Assembly: GCF_034190915.1 (NCBI RefSeq)
Contig: NW_026947484.1
Coordinates: 68,651,482 to 68,715,481 of the forward strand
Length of the DNA: 64,000 nucleotides
Direction: 5' to 3'
Source of the DNA: Cavia porcellus
Taxonomy: Eukaryota > Chordata > Mammalia > Rodentia > Caviidae
Every line of letters begins with the position of its first letter. Position 1 is the first letter of the stretch. A program made the position numbers and the translations under genes. The notes under the pieces are model-generated. The model was not told the origin of the DNA, did not search any database, and saw only the letters and a program-made list of their open reading frames with translations. Shown here piece after piece: positions 12,731 to 25,059 of this stretch.

Positions 12731-13794
12731 GTCGATATATCTATAGATATGTGATATATAACAGTTTGCACATACTGCTCAGTTATTGCAAAATTTTGTT
12801 TTCTGACTTTTAAAGGAAGATGTATGTTGACAGGTGATGTAGAGAATTAAAGTTGTGAACAAATCTCTAAAATTTATGGAACACAAATTATACTGAGAAA
12901 GTTTATTTTGGAGAAAATTCAGGACACTACTCTGCTCATGCTAGGTACTGAGTAGCTCCTGGCATATTTCAATTTAATATGAATATTCAAAATAGATCTG
13001 CATGTGCTTAAGTGGTTACATGAACTGCTTCATCTTACTTCTCACTTACAGGCATAAAGTGAAACGATTTGACCAGCAGAGCAAGGTCTATCCCAGATAA
13101 TGTTCCTGCTATCTCCAAATGCCAACATGTGATTATCACCACAACACTTCAGTCAGTCGTTATATGCATTTTATACAAAGTACATGAAAAATAACATCTG
13201 CTAAATCATACTTAGAGGCCCATGACTTTCTGATTGGAGATTCACAAGTAAGGATTTCACCATTTTGTTATGTTTTAAAGGTAAAAGCAGGCTGTTTTTT
13301 CTTCATTTAACTCCAAGCCTTCATGCTTCAGACCTAAGGGGTTAAATCTGTAATTCAGCATGATCTTGCTTAGAACATATTAAGTCATCGCCAACTGTTC
13401 ATTCCTCAATGCAGGTGCTGTGAAGCTTGGTCAGCGTTTCATCTGTGAAGTCACAAGTTCATTCCCTTGGTCCTCCAGAGTCAGCAGTAGGAGGGCCGGG
13501 ATGGGCCTGTGAGGCAGCTGCTGGGGCCACCTGATGCCTCTCCCTGGGAAGGACATGGCCCCCTGCACCCTTGATCTTCTCAGGGAAAAACCATGGTCTC
13601 CTTTTTTAGCATCTCCATGTCCTCCACCCAAGACATGACGGATACTGCAGGGTACAGCTAATTACTGGTTAACAAATTGTCAAAGGACAAAACACAGGGT
13701 GAAGTCAAGCAAAGAGGTCACATTTACTGTGACTGACATTCAAGGTAATTTTAGAAAATCTTTTCTTAGCACTGCTATTATATGCCATCGCCTT

Positions 13795-13990
13795 CTTATC
13801 TGTGGTCTCACTTTCTGCAAATTCAGTTTGCCAAGGTCAACTAACCAAAAATATTAAATGGCAAATTCCAGAAAGAAACAATCCATGTTTTAAATAATTC
13901 TTATGGCAGTACAGTTTCATAATTTTTTTATTATTAGCTGCATAGAGCTTTGGAAACAATGAAGCCAGCCTGGTTCCAGAAGTTTCACTC
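13795..13990 (+). mobile_element. Tigger-like DNA-transposon fragment
   Basis: 'ttatctgtggtctcactttc', 'aatattaaatggcaaattcc' and 'agaaagaaacaatcc' recall the 5' part of Tigger-like (pogo) elements. No transposase frame remains. Confidence 0.4.
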
Positions 13991-14069
13991 ATCTTACGAT
14001 ATCCTTTATTGGACCCTTGCAGAACACTTTTAAGCCAGGCAGAGGGTCTATACAGAATACTTTCCTTCC

Positions 14070-14109
14070 CTTTGTAAGTGACTGTGGCACTTGGCTGTCA
14101 CTTACAAAG
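14070..14109. repeat. Perfect inverted repeat, 13-bp arms, 14-nt loop
   Basis: CTTTGTAAGTGAC at 14070-14082 and its exact reverse complement at 14097-14109. It could form a short hairpin in PCSK5 intronic RNA or the opposite strand. Confidence 0.9.
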
Positions 14110-14735
14110 ATGATTACAAATAGTAAAGTTTATTTTTATCAACACTTGGATTTATACTGCTCTGGGTGGCTCTTTAAACGTAAGTGTGTTTGAGTTTATG
14201 AGAGAGAATGAGTGTGTGTATGTGTGTGTGTATCCTGGATCCATTTATGGACTATATTTGTGGTACTATAGCTACCTTATATGACTACCAAAGGCGATTT
14301 TACCATTTGCCATTTTAATTATAATTACAAGGACCTCCACATAATATATTCTCTGCTTTGAAAGAACTTCAAAATGCTTTTCTCCTTAGAGATATTATGG
14401 TCTGATGTGTCTATTGCTACTTTCTTCCTGCCCAGGTACCAGTTGTAGAATTTTGGCACAGACATCAAAGACTCCCATCTTTACTATTAAGTACAGCAAC
14501 ATTTTTTCCTTCAAGCCCGTTGCACAAAGTATGTTTGCAACACATTAGGGGTACTCCACTTGTGGTCCCTAACTATATTTAGTGACTGTTAACCTAGTGG
14601 CTTTGCTGTCAGTAACAGTCAAGCATTATTATGCAAAGATATGCCCATCTTGTTTAAAAAGAATTCTGGAAATCAGTTAGCAGAAGGCTGCCTGCCTGCC
14701 TCCTATCTCTATGCACTTGAGTCTCTTTTCCATAC

Positions 14736-14824
14736 CTCCGATCTTGGCGTTGAAAGCGATTCCAACAGTACAGTGAGAGTTGTTTGCAGCGGCTGCCACT
14801 TCTCCAGCACAGCGGGTCCCGTGC
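14736..14824 (-). CDS. PCSK5: PCSK5 internal exon with catalytic His box
   Basis: This 89-bp exon begins with the G that completes the split Lys codon, followed by [20 protein letters not shown] and GIAFNAKIG, and ends with the first base of a Gly codon. HGTRCAGEV is the His box of kexin/furin subtilases, and the His is the catalytic base. NNS is a potential N-glycosylation sequon, in keeping with a secreted glycoprotein. The acceptor is TGTGTTCTGCCCGCAG and the donor is GGAG|gtatgg, somewhat weaker than the other donors. It starts in phase 2 and ends in phase 1, matching both neighbours exactly. No stop or frameshift is seen, so there is no sign of pseudogenisation. Confidence 0.96.
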
Positions 14825-16219
14825 CTGCGGGCAGAACACACACACTCTCTAAAGTAAGATGCTCCTCTCCCCAGGGACCCCACATGTCACCGCCACCACT
14901 CAGACTTCAAAGTGGGCAGGGAGGCCTCCAGCTGCTGGTTTCTAGAACTTCCTACCCAACCTCATTTAGGTTGTTTATGGCAAATTCCTAGCACTTAATT
15001 ATGCTGTTTTGGATCACATTTTGTTAATATTTAGATGTTTGTTTTTGCTATCTTGTTCTCTCAACTAGAAAACCTTGAAAGCTAAAACTCAGCCCCATTT
15101 TTTGTATCTGCCAAACATCTGCTGACCAGTACAGCGGCCACCAGTCATACACAGTGTCACGCCTAGAAAGGTGGCCAGCACAATATCGTCTCGATTTTTA
15201 ATTTTACTTAATTTTAAATTAATTCAAAAGCTAATATTCAAGTATGAGAAAAGTTAGCAGTGTGGGTATGAGATGCTTATTAAAGTATAATTTTAGATAA
15301 AGTCAAGTTTTCCAATGAAGAATTTCTGTCAAGAACAGGTCATGCTGCATACACTGAATGGAGAAGATTTTGTATAAAATGAATATACACTAACAATTTT
15401 TATACGAATTATACACTTAATCTCAGTAAAATATATTTTCAAGCTTTATTGCATGTGTTTGTTTTTACCCCTTTGTTTCTTTTTAAATGTGGCTATAAGA
15501 TATTATTTCTCCCCAAAAGCATTCTCTTGCAACAACACTTCTGTGTCTTGATCAGAAAAATCTTACAGCTGAAAGGACTTCTAAGATCATCCTGTTTGAA
15601 GACGCCAAATAAGTTTCAAATACAAAGAACAATCTATTTAGAAGTAAACATTTCAAATCCAAAGCCTTAACAGTGTGTTAGAATGTTCTAGTGTGACCAA
15701 GCCCAGAGCAGGAAGATAGTTATCTGCCACGGCTCCAGAAGAGAGAGGAAACAACCAGTGTAAGGAAGCTCACAACAGCTGGCTGCCCGCTTTGAGAGCT
15801 GAGCTCATTGAGACATATACAGAGATCTGCTAACAAACTGGTGATAACTGTGAGGGCCTCATTTCAGGGCTTTTTATGGCACAGCTGCCTTGGATTGCCC
15901 TGTCATAGGATATGACTACCACCTATGCAACTGTGAACAAGTTGTTGCCTATGACTGGCCCGGGTTTACACAAAGGAGACAGGACCTATTGCTTTGTTCA
16001 CTGAGTAATGTCATACATATTTTTTTATACAAACATCAATATGTATCACTTTAATGGTCACTAATACATTCCATAAGCAGTATATATATATGTATGATGG
16101 ACATATATCTATCTGAATGTATACACACATACAGTGTTATCTCTTACACAATTTCTATTCCTGGAAATTTTACACAATTTTTCACTAATATTAACAAGGA
16201 TACTAAGAACAATCTTGAA

Positions 16220-16222
<3 letters not shown>

Positions 16223-16258
<36 letters not shown>

Positions 16259-16290
16259 CATACACACACACATACACACACATATCTATA

Positions 16291-16340
<50 letters not shown>
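16223..16340. repeat. Compound (TA)n-(CA)n-(TA)n microsatellite
   Basis: Two long TA tracts (16223-16254 and 16293-16340) around a TACA/CACA-rich middle. Confidence 0.95.
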
Positions 16341-16343
<3 letters not shown>

Positions 16344-16672
16344 TTAACACCTGGAGATAAATTCCTAGAGGTAGAATTATGGTACCAAAGAGTAAGAATC
16401 TGTTGAAACCAATTTGCAAAAAAACAAAATAATTAAAAATATTACAAAACTTTAAGAGTTTTGTGCCTGGTCAGAGAGGACGTGAGGTAAGAGAATTCAA
16501 GCCAAGCTGAACAACACTGAAGAATGCAGAACATATGTGGATGAACTCTGCACTCAGATCTTTGTGTATTAGATTTTCACTCATTTTTATCTTGCCCAAT
16601 TGACATGTTAAGTCACTGTAGGCTCCTTCCAGCCACATTTGATATTGAATGTCTTTTAAAATATTTATTCAT

Positions 16673-16772
16673 GGGGGCTGGGGATTTAGCTCAGCGGCAT
16701 AAGCGCCTGCCTTGCAAGTAGGCAGTCGTGAGTTCGATCCCTGGTACCGATAAAAACAAAAAAGACAAAAAA
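16673..16772 (+). mobile_element. ID-type SINE with intact Pol III promoter boxes
   Basis: GGGGCTGGGGATTTAGCTC begins a tRNA-like body with A-box 'TTAGCTCAGCGG' (about 16686) and B-box 'AGTTCGATCCC' (16731-16741), then GGTACCGATAAAAAC and an A-rich tail. It is close to consensus and so probably young. No clean target-site duplication was found. The overlapping open frames are chance. Confidence 0.85.
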
Positions 16773-17234
16773 TATACATATTTTTTCATTATTTCTATTT
16801 CTTGCTTGGTGAATAACCTTCTCAGCACCTTTGCCCAAATTTCTTGTTTTCCTGACAAATGTGTTGCAAATATTTGTCTAAGTTTGGAACATATCAATGT
16901 AATTTCATGAATTTTGGATTGTCCTTCAAGTATTTAATTTTGATACACTTTAATTACTTGTCCTTCTAGTATTACTTTGTCCATCAGAAAAAATGATTGA
17001 CTGTTAAAAGAACAACTATTTTTTCTACAAACCCCAACCCTCCAGTAATAATTTCTCCCCGAGCTTAACAATTACTGTGACTCTTCCTCAGGCTCTTACT
17101 GCACATGACCACATGATGTAAGTTATTTTTAGCTAAACTTCTAACTTCCTTAGTGAGGCCACTATTCTCACTCTTCATGGATCTGTTATTAATTAATGCC
17201 AAACAGTACTAGACAACTAGGGCTTCCATTTTTT

Positions 17235-17944
17235 GTAATTTTTAATTTTAAAGAGAAAAAAAAAAGCCAATCAAAACAAAACAGTGTAAGTGGTACATGA
17301 TTTCAAAGCAAAATAGGAAATCAACAATGGCTACCATAACACCTTTTGTTGTCTTCAAAAGAGCTGTCCATACCATGAGACATAAGAAAATCAAACAAAA
17401 TAGAACAGAATAGAACCAGTAAAAACAAAACAATGAATACAATACAGGACTTCAAAACAAAATAATAGTAAATCCAAAATAGCTACCATAATATATGTTG
17501 TTGAATCAGCTGCCCATGCCATCAGATATAATAAAATCAAACAAGACAAAGCAGGATAAACCAAAAAAAAAAAAAAAAAACAATTAAAATGACACAGGCC
17601 TTTAAAACACGGTACTAGGGAATTAACAAAGGCTCCCACCTTCAGAAGGAGATCCCAGAGATATTACACTGCACACTGCTTCCTCTGGGATGATCAGATT
17701 GCCAGTTTTTGGCCTGCAAAGTGAATGAAACACTGAACCCTACAAGCATCAAGTTGTATTTCACTTCAGTAGCTATTATCTCAGCCTGTGTTTCTCCAGA
17801 TCAGCAGGTAGCTCACGAGGCAGGGGATTCTGGAGAGGCTGGCATCTGGTTCTCATCTCCTCGGCTGCATGTGGTGCCGACTCACAGGAAGTGGCTGGCT
17901 TCTTGTTCTCTTCCTTGCTGCCCATGCCCATGAAGGGCACTGAC
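17235..17944 (-). mobile_element. Chimeric LINE-derived insertion with 17-bp target-site duplication
   Basis: On the minus strand, the low-coordinate part (17235-17640) has two units of the ~150-bp 3' tandem repeat of the HAL1-like family and ends in an A-rich tail. The 5' part (17640-17944) is GC-richer and unlike the family copies elsewhere in the window. Flanks are ctagggcttccattttt (17217-17233) and ctagggcttctattttt (17945-17961), one mismatch in 17. The whole 710 bp was therefore probably inserted in one event. The 5' part may be a template-switched RNA or an unrecognised segment of the family. I found no protein in it. Confidence 0.65.
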
Positions 17945-18317
17945 CTAGGGCTTCTATTTTTAAATTCAGGTCCACTTTATGTTTTGATATTTTCAAATAC
18001 ATGTGGGTAGTATTTTGTTTCTATTTTTTATTTTTATGGGTAGTAGTTTGTATCAACTGATAACTTGATTATGTTATGACAAAACAACACAATGCATAGG
18101 AGCCAACTCTTTGAATTAGTGAAACTTACAAAATGACAATGATAATGATTAGTGGATATATATAAATTTCTATTTGCTGGAAAATGATGTATATTTTCTA
18201 ATTGCTTTTTTCAACTGTTTATTGTGTGTACACTATATCGAACTTATTTGCTAAGCCATGAATCTGTTAATTTTTTTTTTTAGTTCTACCAACTTTGTTC
18301 TGTTTAGAATTGATTTA

Positions 18318-18469
18318 CTGAGCTGGAACAGTGGCTCATGCCTGTAATCCCAGCACTCGGGAAGCTAAGGCAGAAGGACTGTTATGAGTTCAAGGTCAGC
18401 CTGGGCTACACAGTGAGTTCAAAGTTAGCCTGAACTACATAGCAATACCGTGCCTCAATATAAAATAAA
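18318..18469 (+). mobile_element. B1-type SINE with 12-bp target-site duplication
   Basis: 'ggctcatgcctgtaatccca' is followed by two copies of the 'gagttcaaggtcagcctgg' block and an A-rich end. agaattgattta flanks it at 18306-18317 and 18470-18481, a perfect duplication. Confidence 0.9.
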
Positions 18470-18610
18470 AGAATTGATTTATTAAACTTGCTAGTGAAAA
18501 AAACCTTTAAGAATACGTAGCAACATTTTGTGGTTCTTATACTACAAGAAGTTAGGTGTCTAGGTAATATTTGAATTGTATATATTTCAGTACTTTTCAC
18601 TGTTTATTTT

Positions 18611-18693
18611 TATTTTTTTGTTACTGGGGATTGAACTCACAACCTGGTGCTTGCCAGGCAGGCACTTATGCCATTGAGCTAAATCCCTAGCCC
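18611..18693 (-). mobile_element. ID-type SINE
   Basis: Reverse complement of the ID body: 'tactggggattgaactcaca' to 'gagctaaatccctagccc'. A T-rich tail lies at the low-coordinate side. Confidence 0.8.
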
Positions 18694-21111
18694 TTCTACA
18701 TTCTATTGAGAACACTGAACATTCTGTAACACAACCATCACAACCTTTTGTTAGTCAAAAGCCTTTTTTGGTAGCTTCAGAAACATATTATTTTACTGTT
18801 CTTGAAAATAATTTCATTGGTTAAAGAATCACAATCTAGTGTCACTTGAAAGATACCATTCCACAGTCTTCTGGCTCCCATTACTCCCAGTGAAAGCTTA
18901 GCAATTGGGAAAAATCTGTTTTTCCGGACACTTTTCAAATCTGACTTTGAGTTTTCTATTGTGTAGGTTCATTAAGATGTTGTATGCATGGATTTCAAAA
19001 ATTCTGTCTCCGAATTTCTGAACTTTTAGTTTAATGTCTAATTCCTCAGATTTTTTCACCACTATCTTTGAAACTGTTACCATCACTCCTCTCATCTCTC
19101 CTTTCAGAATCCCAACGAAGCATTTATTTACACTGATGGTACTGCCTTAAGGGTTAGGGTCAGGAACTGCCTTAATTTCTCTCTGTGCGTACATACAGGA
19201 AGCCCCTACAAAGAATGGGATCATCATGCACTGCTATGTGGGAAGGGTCCATGAGGCACAAGGAAGGAGGGAGACAAGGGGTTTAAAAGATTTAAAAAAT
19301 GTCATATATATATACGAACCTACCATGATATATGTAATCATTATGTACTACAAACAGGTACAATTTTCTTAATTTTAAAAAGTTTCTGGCTGCATTTTGA
19401 ATAACTTAATTCTGTATTTCACTTATCCTACCTGCACCAATATTAATCTGATATTCAACTGATTTATTATTTACTTCAATTATTTTTTTTAAAGTTTTTT
19501 ATTTTATAAAAACCTGGTTAATTTGATAATCTCTTTTTGCAACTTTCATTTCTTTTTCCATGTAAATTATACTCAACAATTTTAGAATGTATAAATGTCA
19601 TTCTATTATTAGGCTTGCTGCTAGATTATATTCATAGTGCCATTTTCCTCTGTAGTTTATGAATTTTCCATTTAGGAGGTGATACTGCTTGAGCTTTTAT
19701 CTTTTTAAGTTCTTTCAAGCTAGCGTGGAAAACATATTTTCAGAGATTTAAATTGGCTTCTGCCATATATTTGGTGGTAAATCAACAAGGAACTGTTCAA
19801 CTAAATTAAAACTTGAACTATGTAAGTCATATGAATTACAGGTGCAAATCTCTTAAGTGCTGTTAGTAGTTCTTAATGGATATTTATTTGCTTATTTCTC
19901 CTCCTTGTCCTATCTTGTATGCAGGCTGTCTCACTACATATAGATTGCACTTTATGAATTCTGCTTTATGTAGAAGTTCTCCCTCAAATCATTAGACTAA
20001 AGTTTTGTGCCTTGTTTTATCTGGGCTTTAAAATACACCTGGATGCTGACTAGACCTTGGAAAAGACATTTAGAGCTTCTTACAGCACTGAGCTTTCTCA
20101 GAGAAATTTTCTCAAGTGCCCCACCAGCTTAATCATGCACTAAAAAGTTCTTAGTTAATACTTTTGTAAAAGTTTTATATGTACTATAGCAGGAGAGATT
20201 TAATTGAATATATATTTTACCATATTACTCAAAAATTAATCTACCTTAGTTCTGTATTACTGAAGGTTAATACAGCCCTGCACATATAATAGGCATCATT
20301 AATGCATAATGAATGCCCCAGAGTGAAAACAGAGTGATTATTTCTCTACAAAGTTTACTTTGCAAAGATATCTGTACATGGCTCTACATCATGATGTAGT
20401 GGTCATTTTTCTTTTGTGAGACAGTGAAGCAGTGTGAGCTGAACCTTCAGTCTGCTGCAAACTCACATTTTAAAATATCACTTAAATAATATATTGCCAC
20501 ATAGTGTAATTGAGGGTCTAAGTGACCAGTTCAACTACATTTAAACCGTCTACATTTTTAAAATGACAATGATTGTCACCCACAAAAGTACTATTCTTTT
20601 TTTTTTTTTTTTTTTACTTTACTTGTTAGCTGGACTCTGTCATATTCCAACAAGAAATTAAGATGAACTACAGAACACCAGGTGTCATCATGACCTGCTT
20701 AAAGTTCAAGTATAGGTTTTTCTAGTCTTAAAGAACAAGTATGGGCAGCAAGGTGTCCATCCTTAGAGTTAAATACAAAAGTCAAAAATAAAAATTTATA
20801 TTTCAGTTTAGAGACTAGAATACAAAAATACTATTAGAGTATTTTCAGCATAGTAAGAAAATATGATTAGATTTCAGTCCTGAAAACAATATATTATGTG
20901 CTTACTTATATGCACCTAGGTGTGAAGTTTACTAACCAAGCCAAACTAAAAGCTACTCCCTAGAACAGTATTCACTGATTGCATGCTCTGAATATTACCA
21001 AGAAATATTTTCTCACTTTCAGAAGATAACTCAATTATGTAAATTATAATGGATTTCTAGACAAATGGATTTGTAGACAAGAGAAAAAGAACAATATCCA
21101 AAATAAAGAGG

Positions 21112-21262
21112 AAGTAGGACATGGTGGCACATGTCTGTAATGCCAGTACTCAGGAGGCTGAGGCAGAATGATCACTATGAGTTCAAGGCCAGCCTGGGCT
21201 ACAAAATGAGTTCAAGGTCAGCCTGAACTGCATAGTGAAGGACAATAAGTCTCAAAAAGACA
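21112..21262 (+). mobile_element. B1-type SINE followed by (GGAA)n
   Basis: 'gacatggtggcacatgtctg', 'actcaggaggctgaggcag' and a duplicated 'gttcaaggccagcctgggct' block are typical B1. Its A-rich tail has expanded into the (GGAA)n tract at 21264-21369. Confidence 0.85.
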
Positions 21263-21263
21263 A

Positions 21264-21369
21264 GAAAGGAAGGAAGGAAGGAAGGAAGGAAGGAAGGAAG
21301 GAAGGAAGAAAAAAAGGAAGGAAGAAAAGAAGCAAGGAAGGAAGGAAGGAAGGAAGGAAGAAAAAAAAG
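21264..21369. repeat. (GGAA)n microsatellite in a SINE tail
   Basis: Purine-only GGAA repeats with an interrupted middle, directly after a B1 copy. GGAA repeats can bind ETS-family factors, but nothing here shows use. Confidence 0.9.
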
Positions 21370-22259
21370 AGGGAAAGAAGTTGTGAACAAACCTTGAATT
21401 TCAAGGTTTTCTTTCTTACTGCTCTGCTTCTGGGACAGTGCCAGGGCCCCAGTACGTGTGAAACATTGTATTATGTAATTTTTACTTCAATATACCATTT
21501 TAGCTTCTCAAGAGCATCTGGAATTAAAGATCATGCCAGTCTAAAAAGACTGTTGGTTTTTCCTACCAATTCTCATCAGGGTTGCTGCAGTAAACCATTG
21601 TAATCAAAGGGCTGGAGAAGTTTGACTCGGAATAGGCAGGAAGTGAGGCCAGAGGGTGCCTGCTGATGTCTACGTACTTCTGGGAACACACATTAGACAA
21701 AGCGAGGGTGCAGGGCCAGCCCAAGATCTACTGTGTCTTGCGAGGTAACACAACGTGCACTCCTTCTGCTTCCTCCTCGTCCTCGGTCACACTGCTCACC
21801 AAACTTCTTTCCCTCTGTGTGGATTACTGAGGCTGGGAATTTATGTTATTTGCCTTCAGGGATTAAAAGCTCAGCAGTGAAGCAGAGACTGCAGGGCACA
21901 GGCAGAGAGGGCACCTCCTGCAGCTGCTGTTCTGCGCCCACCTTGGACGCCAAACTGACACCTGTAGGGAATCAAGCAGTGGAAGTGGGAGAAAGACTGC
22001 TCCCCATTTCCTCTCCATTGGGAACAACTGTCTCTGCCGGTTCGTGGACTCTGCCTACCCGCCACTGCCGCTGTTCTGACAGCTGGGCTGCTCATTCTCC
22101 CTTCTTTCTTGCAGGCTTTGATTTGGTATGAATTGGAATGAAACCCTGCATCTGTATCAAGAGCCTTCTCACAGGAGGAGATGACAGCGAGATACAGAGA
22201 TGTTTTCAATGTGTGGTTCAAAAACCATCTTGGTGGCTGCCGTGTCATGCATGATTACA

Positions 22260-22440
22260 ATACCAGCTTGCATTAGGACAGCTGCCCATTTCTCAGAGTA
22301 CTGCAGCCTCACTGGACCCGTGCCTCCACCCTGTGAGGTAAGTAAAGCACAGCTCTTCTCCTATTTCACAAATGAGAAAATTCACTGTCGGTTGGTGATT
22401 GTAGTGCACAGAATGTGGCAGCAGGTGAACTAGACTAATG
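22260..22440 (-). mobile_element. MIR-like fragment
   Basis: 'ctatttcacaaatgagaaaa' with flanking text resembles the reverse-complement MIR core. Confidence 0.4.
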
Positions 22441-23823
22441 TCCCCCGCATTCTCCTATGACAACTCCCCACCACTCCGGCAGGACCTACAGGGTCAGGGC
22501 GTGAAGGCTTGGAGAGGCTACTGAGATATCAGGGCTCCTCTGTCTGCATCCCTACTCTGTGATAACGTTGGTGCTCTGAGGAACAGAGTTGGTTATTCTT
22601 TTACAAGCACTAAGGGCAGGATATTTGACAGTAGAACCTACTAGAAAGAAAATCTTTGGCAGACCCTCCACAAAACAATACTGGGCTTGATAGCCAGAAG
22701 CAGGAGAATCTGAGAAATGGCATGGAAAGTAGTTGAAAAAAGATTATCATCATGTGATGAGTGAAAATGTTACCAAAGCTCAAGAAAGATACTTGAGGGG
22801 GAAAAAAATTAAAATGGGAGAAAAAAGAAACCATCTATTTTACAGTGATCATGTTTGTGAATCAGTTAAGATAACAGCATCTGAAGTGAATATAGGTATA
22901 CAAAGTGCATGAAGTCTCATAGCTACTGTTTTTTACTATGGAGGGAAGTGAGGCTGGAAAATTTGTTCAAAATAACAAATAAATTGATACATAAAATAAC
23001 ACAAGATTATATCCAGAGACCTCCTTCCTATAGCCTAACACTAAAAGAGTATTAAAGCATAAACTTTCAAATTGTAAAGTTTTTATACATAGCAATAGAT
23101 ATAATCAATCCTCCTCTGGCTGTCAGAAATTATATCCAATATTTTAAGGCATTAATAAAAATTGTTAACTGCTCTAATGTCTGACAGATACCATGTTGTA
23201 GGCCAGAAAAGAAACTGAAAAGCATATTTTATAGTATTAAATAATAATAGATCACTACTGATAAGTAGTATTATATCAAATGGAATCAAATATATCAACT
23301 AGTAAGATTTTTTTTTAAAGAAAGCAAAAATAATTATTTCCAGAGGGGGTTAAAAACACTGTCAGATACACTCAGTGCATGTAAAAACTGGTAAAAATCT
23401 GAGCAAAGTCTATAGATTGTATTATTATCAATTTCTTGGTTTTGATATTGATTACATAAGTTACCATTCAGGAAAGCCAGGCAAGGGGCACAGAGAACTT
23501 CTATGATATTTTGTAACTTTGTGCAAATTGATAATCATTTTAAAAATATATTAAAAATAATTATTGTAGGTGTCAAGAACTGGTAGTTATTTGTAGGATT
23601 AGCTCTGATTTAAGGATATTTCAGAGAACAAATAATATTGACAATAAAAAAATAAAATCAAAATAAAATGCAGGTGAGTTTGTACTGCGTTAAGTGTTTT
23701 CTTACGGCTTGAATCTTGTCCCTGTTTTATCCTCCTCACCTAGATCTTTGATATTTTTTCCCTTATTTCCAGCCACCACAACCTACAAAAATAGCTTATC
23801 CATGCCCACGTCTAAAACAACAA

Positions 23824-23910
23824 AGGGCTGGGATAGAGCTCAGCAGTACAGCACCTGCCCGGCAAGTGTGAGGTCGTGAATTTGATTTCCAATACAAAGA
23901 AAAAAAAAAA
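23824..23910 (+). mobile_element. ID-type SINE
   Basis: 'agggctgggatagagctcag' opens a tRNA-like body with a mutated B box, then an A-rich tail. Confidence 0.75.
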
Positions 23911-24064
23911 GCAACCTTTGATTGATTAGAAAATGCAGGAGTTTCCCGTACTTCTGCCTCTTTCTCCAGTACCACACTGCATGGAATGGCTAAGTACAGG
24001 CATCCCTGTGGGCATGTGTATGTTGACCATGGCAGGTAACAACACCCTCACTCACCATTTAGCC

Positions 24065-24480
24065 CACCTGTGATGGTTCACCTACATTGTGGACTTGGCT
24101 GAATAAAGAGATACCTAGAAAGCATGACTGGATTTGGATGGTGCTAATCTCACCAAGTGGATTAATCCCACTGAAGAGTTCATAGCTGAATGGGCTATTA
24201 GTAGACTGGGCCTGGCCTCATTGAGGGAAGTAGGGTAATGGGGCGTGACTTTGGAGGGTGGATCTATATTCTCTTCTTGCTCTCTGCTTCCAGGCTGCCA
24301 TGAAACCAGCAGGAATGCTCCAGTGCCTCCTGCCCCTGCAGGGACATCTGCCTCACCTCAGGCCAGCAAGAAAATCAGCAGAACACAGAAGGGAGCCTCT
24401 GAAACCATGAACCACAACAAATCTTTTCTTCTTTAAATAGTGTAGGTCAGGTACTTTGTCCCAGTAATTGAAGGTAATCA
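24065..24480 (+). mobile_element. Old LTR/MER-type interspersed repeat, related to the copy at 1130
   Basis: Begins 'ctgtgatggttcacctac', continues 'gtggacttggctg', and later has 'gaaaccatgaaccacaac' before an A/T-rich end. This is the same plan as the repeat at 1130. Confidence 0.5.
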
Positions 24481-24558
24481 CTATATCACCCTTATCTTAG
24501 GTATCAACAACAAAGAAAATAGGGTACTGGGGCCCTGTTGATGGGGTATACTAATCAT

Positions 24559-24664
24559 GAGTGGAGCACATTTTCTTAGCTTCTCTAGAGGTTAATACAC
24601 ATTTATAACTGGGAGCGGGGCACATTTTCTTGCTTTCTTAGAGGTTAATACACATTTATAACTG
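24559..24664. repeat. Tandem duplication of about 53 bp
   Basis: Two adjacent copies sharing 'cacattttct' and 'gaggttaatacacatttata', offset by 53-54 bp, with a few differences. Confidence 0.8.
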
Positions 24665-25059
24665 TCATGCTTTTGGGCTCCTGTTTGGCTTTAAATGATT
24701 AGCTTTCCATGTGATCCTTAAATACGTTTCTGTGAAATGAGATTTCCTAGGCTTGGCTGTGTTCTCCAATGCATCCATGATGGTATTCCCTCCCCTCTGG
24801 GCCCAGTAGGAGTTCAGATTCCTGCTCTTCATGTTCTTTAACCTCTTATCAGAGGGTCCTGGTTAGTCTTCTTAACTGTAGAGCTGAGAGTTTTCACTCC
24901 AAGTACTTGGAATTGAGAAACAGCTAAACTACATTTTCTACCATAAACAGAGCTCTATGAAATTGTTTGCTTTACACCTTGACTATCAATAGACGGAGAT
25001 CACTCCTGTCTCCTAATTCACTTTAGGTCTGTTTTCAAATTCTTAGAAGTTCAGAAATG

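Larger units (their letters stand above)
11140..14735 (-). other. PCSK5: PCSK5 intron of 3.6 kb
   Basis: Bounded by gtatgg at 14735 and cttgcag at 11140. It holds a B1/ID composite SINE with a (CA)n tail, a (CTAT)n run, a Tigger-like fragment near 13800 and a perfect 13-bp hairpin at 14070. The segment 12130-12700 is AT-rich with nothing recognised. The segment 13400-13650 is GC-richer and unassigned. Confidence 0.9.

Noticed and set aside
20597..20616. T-run as the tail of a minus-strand retro-insertion
   Set aside because: No recognisable element body or target-site duplication beside it.
21199..21603. Lys/Gly/Arg-rich or Phe/Leu/Pro-rich open frames
   Set aside because: Translation of the (GGAA)n microsatellite.
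21733..22248. Opposed 132- and 125-codon open frames in a GC-richer patch
   Set aside because: Mirror-image frames on both strands are expected by chance in a GC-richer stretch. No family was recognised.
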